From contig JAISKG010000272.1 in assembly GCA_031261015.1 (NCBI GenBank), forward strand, positions 1 through 10,204: a DNA stretch of 10,204 nucleotides, written 5' to 3'. The notes beneath the pieces were generated by a model that worked only from the letters and a program-made list of their open reading frames with translations, was not told the origin of the DNA and did no database searches. Source of the stretch: Dysgonamonadaceae bacterium. GTDB taxonomy: Bacteria; Bacteroidota; Bacteroidia; Bacteroidales; Azobacteroidaceae. The number at the start of each line of letters is the position of its first letter. Position 1 is the stretch's first letter. The translations under genes were made by a program, and so were the position numbers. Below, piece by piece: positions 1-8,100 of the stretch.

Positions 1-504
1 CGCCGGTTCCAACGGCGAATGCTTCGGCGAACTCGTTCCCCGGAGAATATCGGCGACCAATTTTTTGCCCAAGACTGCGCCACTGCCTTCGTCGCCCAAC
101 ACATATCCCAAAGAATAGACGTTGTCGATAATTTTTTCACCATCGTAATGACAGGAATTAGAGCCGGTTCCCAAAATACAAACAATACCTTCTTCTTTAC
201 GGGACAAACTGTGCGCCGCCGCCAGCATATCCGAATGCACTTCGATTGTATCCGACTGAAAATGAGTTCCTAAAGCATCAATTACTCCGGGAATGGTTTC
301 CGGCGTGCAACCCGCACCATAAAAATACACAGCCGCAATCGCCTCTTTCGGGAGCATAAATTCCGTTTCCAAAAGGTTAATTATTGCCGGTTTATCCAAA
401 AAGAAAGGGTTAATTCCGCGTGTCACGCAAGATTGAAGTGCGCCGTCTGCCGCCGCAAGTATCCAATGCGTTTTCGTAGAACCGCTGTCTGCAATTAAAA
501 TCAT
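1..504 (-). CDS. BadF/BadG/BcrA/BcrD-type sugar kinase, N-terminal part (GlcNAc/MurNAc kinase-like)
   Basis: Reading leftwards from an ATG at 504, the frame is open for 168 codons to the window edge, so the C-terminal half is missing. The family belongs to the ASKHA (actin-like ATPase) fold and includes N-acetylglucosamine kinase and the clostridial MurNAc/GlcNAc kinase MurK. Visible motifs are the phosphate-1 loop DSGSTKT at residues 6-12, HSDMLAAAHS at 90-99 with Asp92 as the likely catalytic base, the phosphate-2 loop ILGTGSNS at 110-117, and LGDEGSG at 136-142. No signal peptide is seen, so the enzyme is cytoplasmic. It is divergent from an operon encoding a SpoIID-like enzyme and an AmpG-like permease, which favours an amino-sugar substrate from the cell wall. 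GlcNAc versus MurNAc specificity cannot be decided here. The family call is secure; the substrate is inferred. Confidence 0.9.
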   Translation of the reverse strand, partial: MILIADSGSTKTHWILAAADGALQSCVTRGINPFFLDKPAIINLLETEFMLPKEAIAAVYFYGAGCTPETIPGVIDALGTHFQSDTIEVHSDMLAAAHSLSRKEEGIVCILGTGSNSCHYDGEKIIDNVYSLGYVLGDEGSGAVLGKKLVADILRGTSSPKHSPLEPA

Positions 505-544
505 AGATGTTTCGTATTGAAATTCAAAATCGGCATCAAAATTA

Positions 545-575
545 CAAAAATAGTATTACATTTGCTAACTACAAC
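545..575 (-). promoter_or_regulatory. Putative Bacteroidetes-type promoter of the sugar kinase gene
   Basis: On the minus strand TATTTTTG (552-545) fits the Bacteroidetes -7 consensus TAnnTTTG. A GTTG (575-572), resembling the -33 TTTG box, lies 19 bases upstream of it. Transcription would start near 538-540, giving a leader of about 35 bases before the ATG at 504. It is called from consensus and spacing only. Confidence 0.45.
557..564 (+). promoter_or_regulatory. Putative -7 element for the GT2-spoIID-ampG operon
   Basis: TACATTTG matches TAnnTTTG and is followed by C, as in other promoter-like elements of this window. No good -33 box is found at the expected distance (about 534-537). Transcription would start near 570, leaving a leader of about 15 bases before the ATG at 586. 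This also argues against the upstream in-frame TTG at 517 as the start, because the element would then lie inside the gene. Confidence 0.4.
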
Positions 576-585
576 GAAAGAAACA

Positions 586-2760
586 ATGAGCATCAGCCAC
601 ATCACCCACGGAGAACGCGACCTTCGGAATGCTATCGAACTGAAAAAGAAAATCGCGGAAATTTCCACCGAATATTTTTTTCTTTACCTTCATAATAAAC
701 CCATTGAATGGACGAAAGGCGCTCAGGAAAAATTACTGCAAACGGCGCAAACAACCGGAGCCGGCATGATTTATTCCGATCGTTATAAAATAATTAATGG
801 AGAGATAAAACCTTATCCTGTCAATAATTATCAGCCGGGAAGCTTGCGCGATGATTTTGATTTTGGCGGAGTGATGCTGTACAAAACTTCGATTGCCCAA
901 AAAGCGGTCGCTCAAATCGACGAAAATTATCAATATGCGGCCTTATATGCGTTGCGTTTACAAGTATTTCATTTATCGGAAATTATACACGTTCCGGAAT
1001 TTCTTTATACGGAACCGGAAATTCCGGTCAACAATCTATTTGCTTACGTCGATCCCAAAAATCGAGCCGTTCAAATTGAAATGGAGCGGGCTTGCACGGA
1101 ATATTTGAAAATGACCGGAGCTTATTTACCTCCTGTTTTTCAGAAAGTTGATCTTTCCGAGGGACATTTTCCGGTCGAAGCAAGTGTGGTGATTCCGGTT
1201 CGCAATCGTGAGAAAACGATTGAGCAGGCTGTGCGTTCCGCGCTGGCGCAAAAAACTTCTTTCCCGTTCAATATCCTTGTAATAGACAATCATTCTACCG
1301 ATCGGACAACCGAAATTTTGCAACGATTAGCAGCAGAAGAATCGCGCGTAATTCATCTAATTCCTCAAGCTACAGATTCAGGCATCGGTGGCTGTTGGAA
1401 TCTGGCAATCAACGATTTGCATTGTGGACGCTTCGCCGTTCAGCTGGATAGCGACGATCTGTATATCGACAAAAATGTGTTGCAAAAAATCGTCAACGCT
1501 TTTTACGAGCAGCAATGCCCGATGATCATCGGCAGTTACCGGATGGTTAATTTTCAACTCGAAGAAATTCCGCCCGGACTGATTGACCATCGCGAATGGA
1601 CGTTGGAAAATGGACGAAACAATGCTTTGCGTATCAATGGATTGGGCGCACCGAGAGCATTTTACACGCCGGTAATTCGTGAAATTCAATTTCCGAATGT
1701 CAGTTACGGCGAAGATTACGCAGTGGGCTTGGCGATTTCGCGCCGCTACACCATCGGCCGGATTTACGAAGCTTTGTATTTATGCCGCCGCTGGGAAGAT
1801 AATTCCGACGCCAATCCGGATATTACGCGCTTAAATGCTTATAATCAGTATAAAGACCGTGTGCGTACGATGGAATTGCTGACGAGAATCAGCCTGCCTT
1901 CGCTCGCTTCGGTCAAAACGCATACGTTTGATTTTCAAGGATATAAAATAAAAATGCAATTCAATCCGGTGCGTGTGCGTTCGGCGAATGCGAATGTCGA
2001 TCCGACCGCTTTGAAAGAAAGAAAATGCGTGCTCTGCGCGGAAAACCGGCCGCCGGAGCAAAAAGGAATCAACTTCCTGCACTACACGATTTTACTAAAT
2101 CCTTATCCGATTTTTCCGGTACATCTAACGATTGTCGAGCAGCATCATGTTCCTCAAAGTATTCGCGGCCGCTTGCCCGATTTTTTCCGTTTGTCCGACC
2201 TATTACCGGATTTTACGCTGCTTTACAATGGACCGAAAAGTGGCGCTTCCCTCCCCGATCATTTTCATTTTCAGGCTGGTAACAAAGGATTTTTGCCGGT
2301 CGAACAGGATGTTTATTCTTTTCCCGGCAAAAAATGTTTACAAAGCGAAGCCGATGGAAAAGTCTATTGCATGGAGAATTACGGGCGGCAATGTATCGTT
2401 TTGGAAAGCGCTCAGGAAGCATGGCTTTTGCACAAATTCGACAGTTTATTGGAAATCATGCAACGCATCCAGCCGCAGGAAACGGAACCGATGATGAATC
2501 TGATCACTTGGAAGAACAAAGATTTACGGCAATTAGTGATTTTCCCGCGCCGGCAACATCGTCCGCAACAATTTTATGCCGGCGGAGATCAACAAATTTT
2601 GGTTTCGCCGGGAGTGGTCGATTTCGGCGGAGCGCTCATTGTCGTTCGAGAAGAGGATTTTGAGAAAATAGATGCAGATCTCCTGCAAAATATTTACGCT
2701 CAATTGACTTACAGTGATGACGAAATGCAAATACTTTTGAATCAACTTATTCAATCATGA
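586..2760 (+). CDS. Glycosyltransferase family 2 - DUF4922 (HIT/GalT-like) fusion protein
   Basis: This protein has 724 residues in three parts. Residues about 1-190 contain a stretch (GAGMIYSDRYKI, then PGSLRDDFDFGG) that resembles the second half of a GT-A glycosyltransferase without its nucleotide-binding first half; this reading is tentative. Residues about 198-400 are a clear GT2 domain: ASVVIPVRNREKTIEQA, then VIDNHSTDRTTEI, and the metal/nucleotide-sugar motif DSDD at 288-291. Residues about 475-715 match DUF4922: a CVLC pair (Cys481, Cys484) that could bind metal, PYPIFPVHLTIV, and HFHFQ at 559-563. HxHxQ is the active-site signature of the GalT/GDP-L-galactose phosphorylase branch of the HIT superfamily, where the middle His is the nucleophile. 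No signal peptide or membrane segment is seen, so it is likely cytoplasmic. The start is the ATG at 586; an in-frame TTG at 517 lies upstream of the candidate promoter. It is the first gene of the operon and overlaps the next by ATGA. Domain calls are firm; donor, acceptor and product are unknown. Confidence 0.88.
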   Translation: MSISHITHGERDLRNAIELKKKIAEISTEYFFLYLHNKPIEWTKGAQEKLLQTAQTTGAGMIYSDRYKIINGEIKPYPVNNYQPGSLRDDFDFGGVMLYKTSIAQKAVAQIDENYQYAALYALRLQVFHLSEIIHVPEFLYTEPEIPVNNLFAYVDPKNRAVQIEMERACTEYLKMTGAYLPPVFQKVDLSEGHFPVEASVVIPVRNREKTIEQAVRSALAQKTSFPFNILVIDNHSTDRTTEILQRLAAEESRVIHLIPQATDSGIGGCWNLAINDLHCGRFAVQLDSDDLYIDKNVLQKIVNAFYEQQCPMIIGSYRMVNFQLEEIPPGLIDHREWTLENGRNNALRINGLGAPRAFYTPVIREIQFPNVSYGEDYAVGLAISRRYTIGRIYEALYLCRRWEDNSDANPDITRLNAYNQYKDRVRTMELLTRISLPSLASVKTHTFDFQGYKIKMQFNPVRVRSANANVDPTALKERKCVLCAENRPPEQKGINFLHYTILLNPYPIFPVHLTIVEQHHVPQSIRGRLPDFFRLSDLLPDFTLLYNGPKSGASLPDHFHFQAGNKGFLPVEQDVYSFPGKKCLQSEADGKVYCMENYGRQCIVLESAQEAWLLHKFDSLLEIMQRIQPQETEPMMNLITWKNKDLRQLVIFPRRQHRPQQFYAGGDQQILVSPGVVDFGGALIVVREEDFEKIDADLLQNIYAQLTYSDDEMQILLNQLIQS

Positions 2761-3872
2761 AACAACCGTTTATTTCCATTGGAATCATGGCTGCCGGCGA
2801 ATTGCGTATGAAAGCCGATCCCGCACACCAATCGTTTATCGTTCAGGATGTTCCGATTGGTATTGATTTTCATTGGGAACGAAAAGAAGATCAGGAATTT
2901 CAAGGAGAATTTCAAATCAAAATGGTCGAAGGTAAAATGCAATTAATCAATATTTTACCTTTAGAAGATTATTTGATCAGCGTGATTTCGTCGGAAATGA
3001 GTGCTACAAATGCAGTGGAGTTGCTGAAAGCGCATGCGGTGGTTTCGCGAACGTGGCTGCTCGCGCAAAAGGAAAAAGCCGCGCGTGTAAATAAAAATTA
3101 TGCTTCTATTCAAGAAACCGAAAATGAATATATCCGCTGGTATGACCGCGAAGATCATGCGCATTTTGATGTTTGTGCCGACGATCATTGCCAACGTTAT
3201 CAGGGAATTACGCGAGTATCCACGCCGGAAGTGAAAGAAGCTGTCACCCAAACAATCGGTGAGGTTTTAACCTATCAAGGACAAATTTGCGATACGCGTT
3301 TTTCCAAATGTTGCGGCGGACGGACGGAAACGTTTGAAAATGTGTGGGAGCCGGTAGCTCATCCTTATTTACAATCAGTTAGCGATGATTTTTGCCAAAC
3401 GAATAACGCTGAGGCTTTGAAACAGGTTTTGAACGGTTATGATCAGGAAACGCACGATTTTTATCGTTGGCAAGTCATTTATACTCAGGAAGAAATACAA
3501 GATTTAATCCGGCGAAAATCCGGTTGGGATTTCGGTGAAATCCTTGATTTGGTTCCACTCGAACGGGGAAAATCGGGACGGATCATCCGCTTGCAAATCA
3601 TCGGAAGCAAAAGGAGTAAAATCGTTGGTAAAGAACTGTTTATTCGGAAAATTCTATCGGAATCACATTTATACAGTTCCGCTTTTACGGTAGAAAAAAT
3701 GGTTGACAGCGGCACATCCGTTCCTTCCCGATTTATTTTGAACGGTTCGGGCTGGGGACACGGCGTGGGTTTGTGCCAGATCGGCGCAGCCATGATGGCT
3801 TTGGAAGGTTACGATTATCGCAGCATTTTGAAGCATTATTTTCCTGAAACAGAACTAACTAAAATCTATTGA
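2757..3872 (+). CDS. SpoIID/LytB domain protein, probable peptidoglycan lytic transglycosylase
   Basis: This protein has 371 residues. SpoIID-family enzymes cleave peptidoglycan glycan strands, typically strands lacking stem peptides, to leave 1,6-anhydro-MurNAc ends. The hallmark block EDYLISVISSEMS (70-82), followed by AVELLKAHAVVSRTW, carries the expected catalytic glutamate at Glu80. His134, Cys140, His144 and Cys145 (DHAHFDVCADDHCQ) match the His/Cys zinc site known from clostridial SpoIID. CCGGRTET and the C-terminal GSGWGHGVGLCQIGA are also typical. The N-terminus is not a signal peptide: the domain's first strand (FISIGIM) begins at residue 5, so the protein looks cytoplasmic, unlike sporulation SpoIID. 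It is translationally coupled to the upstream gene (ATGA at 2757-2760) and 4 bases from the permease gene. The organism type suggested here does not sporulate, so a role in wall turnover or salvage is inferred. Confidence 0.9.
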   Translation: MKQPFISIGIMAAGELRMKADPAHQSFIVQDVPIGIDFHWERKEDQEFQGEFQIKMVEGKMQLINILPLEDYLISVISSEMSATNAVELLKAHAVVSRTWLLAQKEKAARVNKNYASIQETENEYIRWYDREDHAHFDVCADDHCQRYQGITRVSTPEVKEAVTQTIGEVLTYQGQICDTRFSKCCGGRTETFENVWEPVAHPYLQSVSDDFCQTNNAEALKQVLNGYDQETHDFYRWQVIYTQEEIQDLIRRKSGWDFGEILDLVPLERGKSGRIIRLQIIGSKRSKIVGKELFIRKILSESHLYSSAFTVEKMVDSGTSVPSRFILNGSGWGHGVGLCQIGAAMMALEGYDYRSILKHYFPETELTKIY

Positions 3873-3876
3873 CCGG

Positions 3877-5163
3877 ATGAAACCGCAACGAAAAATCAAC
3901 CCATGGGTATGGATTCCTTCCCTGTATTTCGTCGAGGGACTGCCCAACGTGGCTGTCGTGTCGATGTCGGTGATTTTGTACAAAAATCTGGGAATGTCGA
4001 ATGCCGACATCGCGTTTTACACCGGGCTATTGTATTGGCCTTGGGTGATTAAGCCCGTTTGGAGTCCATTTATTGATTTAATCAGAAACAAGCGCTGGTG
4101 GATTGTGGCGATGCAATTGCTGCTCGGCGCAGGTTTGATCGGCATTGCGTTCGGTATTCCGACGCGTTTTTATGTACGTTTCACCTTAGCTTTCTTTTGG
4201 TTAGTCGCTTTCAGTTCGGCCACGCACGATATTGCCGCCGACGGATTTTATTTATTGGGATTGAATGACAAGCAGCAATCGTTTTTTGTTGGCATCCGCA
4301 GTGTTTTTTACAAAGCCGCCACGATTTTCGGTTCGGGCGCGCTGGTGTATCTGGCCGGAAAACTAAGCAAATCGACTGAAAACGTTCCTTATGCGTGGTC
4401 AATCACGTTCTTGATCATGGGGGGCTTGATTCTTCTTTTCGGATTGTATCATCAACGGCAATTACCTCATCCCGAACAAGATGTTCCTCAAAAACAAATG
4501 CAGGCAAAAGAAGTTTGGTATCAATTTCTTTTGACATTCGCCGCCTTTTTCAAGAAAAAACACGTGATTCGCGCAATTTTCTTTCTGCTGACTTTCCGCT
4601 TCGCCGAAGCGCAATTATTGAAACTAATCCAACCGTTTTTGTTGGATGCACGGGAAGCTGGCGGATTAGGCCTCAGCACCGAAGACGTGGGATTAATCTA
4701 CGGTGTTTATGGCGTTATCGGCTTGACTTTAGGCGGATTACTCGGCGGATTTGCAGCGGTGCGCGGCGGATTGAAACGATGGCTTTGGCCGATGTTGCTC
4801 AGCATGTTGCTGACTTGCATTGTATTCGTCTATTTGGCTTATTATCAAACGGATAATTGGTTTGTCATTAATCTTTGCGTGGTCGTCGAGCAATTTGGTT
4901 ATGGCTTCGGATTCACGGCTTACATGCTGTTTATGATGCAGTTTTCCAAAGGCGAATATCCGAGTGCACACTACGCAATTTGTACGGGCATTATGGCGGC
5001 AGGCATGATGCTTCCGGGAATGTTTGCCGGAAAAATCGAAGAACGTCTGGGCGGCTACCTTCCGTTTTTTATTTATGTGATGATCTGTTCAATAGTGCCG
5101 GTTATTTCGGCTATTTTGCTGAAGATTGACGATGATTCTCCTCAATCCATTTCCGCGCATTAA
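3877..5163 (+). CDS. AmpG-like MFS permease (putative muropeptide or amino-sugar importer)
   Basis: This is a 428-residue, strongly hydrophobic protein with about 12 membrane segments, typical of the major facilitator superfamily and sited in the inner membrane. Family marks are SLYFVEGLPNVAVVSMSVILY near residues 15-35, GLLYWPWVIKPVWSPFID at 50-67 and ATHDIAADGFYL at 115-126, the counterpart of the AmpG motif around the conserved Asp (here Asp118). Characterised AmpG proteins import GlcNAc-anhydroMurNAc (peptides) during wall recycling, and Bacteroidetes relatives have been linked to MurNAc or muropeptide uptake. The ATG at 3877 follows the spoIID-like stop by 4 bases with only a weak GACCGG upstream, so translation probably depends on coupling. 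The 3' end (5111-5163) overlaps the end of purL on the opposite strand. The family is secure; the exact substrate is inferred from neighbours. Confidence 0.88.
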   Translation: MKPQRKINPWVWIPSLYFVEGLPNVAVVSMSVILYKNLGMSNADIAFYTGLLYWPWVIKPVWSPFIDLIRNKRWWIVAMQLLLGAGLIGIAFGIPTRFYVRFTLAFFWLVAFSSATHDIAADGFYLLGLNDKQQSFFVGIRSVFYKAATIFGSGALVYLAGKLSKSTENVPYAWSITFLIMGGLILLFGLYHQRQLPHPEQDVPQKQMQAKEVWYQFLLTFAAFFKKKHVIRAIFFLLTFRFAEAQLLKLIQPFLLDAREAGGLGLSTEDVGLIYGVYGVIGLTLGGLLGGFAAVRGGLKRWLWPMLLSMLLTCIVFVYLAYYQTDNWFVINLCVVVEQFGYGFGFTAYMLFMMQFSKGEYPSAHYAICTGIMAAGMMLPGMFAGKIEERLGGYLPFFIYVMICSIVPVISAILLKIDDDSPQSISAH

Positions 5164-8100
5164 CGAAAGCTTCGATCCACGGACTGACTTCATCCGCTTT
5201 CCGATCTTTCGGATAATACGCCCATTGCCAAGGGAATATCGCCCGCTCCAAATGAGGCATCATCGCCAAATGGCGGCCATCGTTGGAACACAAGCCTGCA
5301 ACCGAATAATCCGAACCGTTGGGATTGCCGGGATAACCGTCGTAGGTATATTTAGCTGCGACGGCATATTTCTTTTCTTCCAAAGGTAAATGGAATTTGC
5401 CTTCTCCGTGAGCGACCCAGATTCCTAATTTACTACCCGACAATGACTTGAACATCACCGATCGATTTTGCGGAATCGTTACCGAAACAAATTCCGATTC
5501 GAATTTATGCGAATCATTGTGCAACATGACCGGCGGAGTTTCGTGTTCCGGATAAATCAGGTTCAATTCCATCATTAATTGGCAGCCGTTGCAAATCCCC
5601 AAACTTAACGTATCAGGACGTGCGTAAAAATTTTCTAAAGCCTGTTTGGATTTTTCATTGTAACGGAAAGCGCCCGCCCAGCCTTTGGCCGAACCCAGCA
5701 CGTCGGAATTGGAAAATCCGCCGCAGAAAACAATCATTTGAACGTCTTCCAAGGTTTCGCGGCCGGAAGCCAAATCGGTCATGTGAACGTCTTTTACGTC
5801 GAATCCGGCCAAGTACAACGAGTAAGCCATTTCGCGCTCGCCGTTGGTACCTTTCTCCCTAATAATCGCAGCTTTAATACCCGATAATGGACGATCGAAC
5901 GAAAGAGCGTAATTCTCCAACAAACCACCGAAAGATTTCTTAAACTTCAGCAGCAAAGGCTGTTGCTTATAATTATCGAAACGTTCTTTCGCTTTGGCCT
6001 CGCCGCTTTGCTTGCGATCCAGCAAATACGACGAAGTGAACCAAACATCGCGCAGATGATCAATACCGAAATGATATTGCGCCTCGTTGTGAGTCAGTAA
6101 GATATGACGTTCTTTGCACGGACGGCCGATCTTGGTATAACCAATCCCTTGTTCGCGCAAAAAATCTTTAACTCTTTTTTTATCAATTACTTGAATAACA
6201 ATGCCCGGATTTTCGCTAAACAATAGTTTGATTAAATCCGGTTCACACAGTCGATCCAATTGAATTTCCAATCCTCCTTCCGTATTTCCGAAACACATTT
6301 CGAGCAAAGTCGTAATCATTCCGCCCGCCGAAATATCGTGCCCCGCCAAGATTAATCCTTGATCAATCAGCATTTGAATCGCATTGAAAGCGTTTTTGAA
6401 ATATTCGGGATTGCGAACGGCCGGCGCTTGACCGCCCAAGCGGTTTTGGGATTGCGCGAAAGCCGAACCGCCCAATTTCGACTTATCACACGAAAAATCA
6501 ATGTGATACAAAACCGAATAACGATGATTGACAAGCACGGGAGAAACAATTTTTTTCACATCCGAAACCTCGGCTCCGGCTGAAATAATTACCGTTCCGG
6601 GAGCAAAAACTTTTTTCTCACCGTATTTTTGAGTCATCGACAAAGAATCTTTACCGGTCGGGATATTAATTCCCAATTCGCAAGCGAAATCGGAGCAAGC
6701 TTCGACCGCCCGGTACAAACGCGAGTCTTCGCCCGGATTTTTGCTGGGCCACATCCAGTTAGCGCTCAAAGAAACGCTCGCCAAATGTTCTTTTAAAGGA
6801 GCAAAAACGATGTTTGTCAACGCTTCAGCCACAGCCAAAACCGAGCCGGCGGCCGGATCGATCAATGCAGCTTGTGGCGCATGACCGATAGATGTAGCAA
6901 TTCCCGCTTCGCCACGATAATCGAGCGCAACGGCTCCCAAATCGCTCAACGGCAATTGGATTTCGCCCTGGCATTGCTGGCGCGCCACTTTTCCCGTCAC
7001 CGAGCGATCCACTTTGTTCGTCAACCAATCTTTGCAGGCAACAGCTTCTAATTGAAGTACATCTTCCAAATATTCTTGCAGATGTTTCACATCGTATTTT
7101 ATTTCCTGAAAATGTTCGAAAATCGTCGTATCGTTCATCACCGTGCGCGGCGGTTTTCCGAAGAAATCGCATAATTGCATATCGAGTGGTTTCCGTCCAT
7201 CCGGTTGAGTGAAAACGAATTGCATATCGCCGGTGGTTTCGCCGACTACATACATTGGCGAGCGTTCGCGTTCGGCAATCGCGCGCACTTGATTGATCGC
7301 GTCCTTCGGAAGAAGCAGTCCCATGCGTTCTTGACTTTCGTTGCCGATGATTTCCTTGGCTGACAAAGTCGGATCGCCGACCGGGAGTTTGTCCATTTCG
7401 ATGCTTCCGCCGGTCGATTCCACCAGTTCGGAAAGGCAGTTGAGGTGTCCGCCCGCACCGTGATCGTGAATGGAAACGATCGGATTGCGCTCGGATTCGG
7501 CCAATGTGCGAATCACATTCGCCACGCGTTTTTGCATTTCCGGATTCGCGCGCTGAACAGCATTCAGTTCGATTCCGCTCGCATATTGTCCTGTGTCAAC
7601 GCTGGATACCGCACCGCCGCCCATGCCGATGCGGTAATTATCTCCGCCCAAAACGACGACTTTTTCGCCGGCTTCGGGTTCGCCTTTCAATGCGTCTTTT
7701 TTCGCTGCAAAGCCCACGCCACCAGCCAGCATAATTACTTTATCGTAAGCGTATTGCTTATTATTTTCTTCGTGTTCAAAAGTCAAAACGGAGCCGCAAA
7801 TCAACGGTTGGCCGAATTTATTTCCAAAATCGGATGCGCCGTTTGAAGCCTTGATCAGGATTTGTTCGGGAGTCTGATACAGCCATTTACGCGGCGGCAT
7901 CGCATTTTCCCAAGGACGATCGTATTCGGTGCGGGGATAAGCCGTCATGTAAACAGCGGTGCCGGCGATCGGCAACGAAGCTTTTCCTCCACCCAAGCGA
8001 TCGCGGATTTCGCCGCCTGTGCCTGTCGCCGCACCGTTGAACGGTTCGACGGTTGTTGGAAAATTATGCGTTTCCGCTTTCAGCGAAAGTACGGTTTCGA

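Noticed and set aside
19..273. Plus-strand frame of 84 codons at the left edge
   Set aside because: It is antisense to the BadF-type kinase, whose motifs are clear on the minus strand.
517..585. In-frame extension of the GT2-DUF4922 gene to a TTG at 517
   Set aside because: It would overlay the candidate promoter element at 557-564 and adds 23 residues without domain likeness; the ATG at 586 is a better start.
2025..2663. Overlapping alternative-frame open stretches of 85-120 codons within the DUF4922 region
   Set aside because: The main frame carries all conserved motifs; the others have unnatural composition and no recognisable domains.
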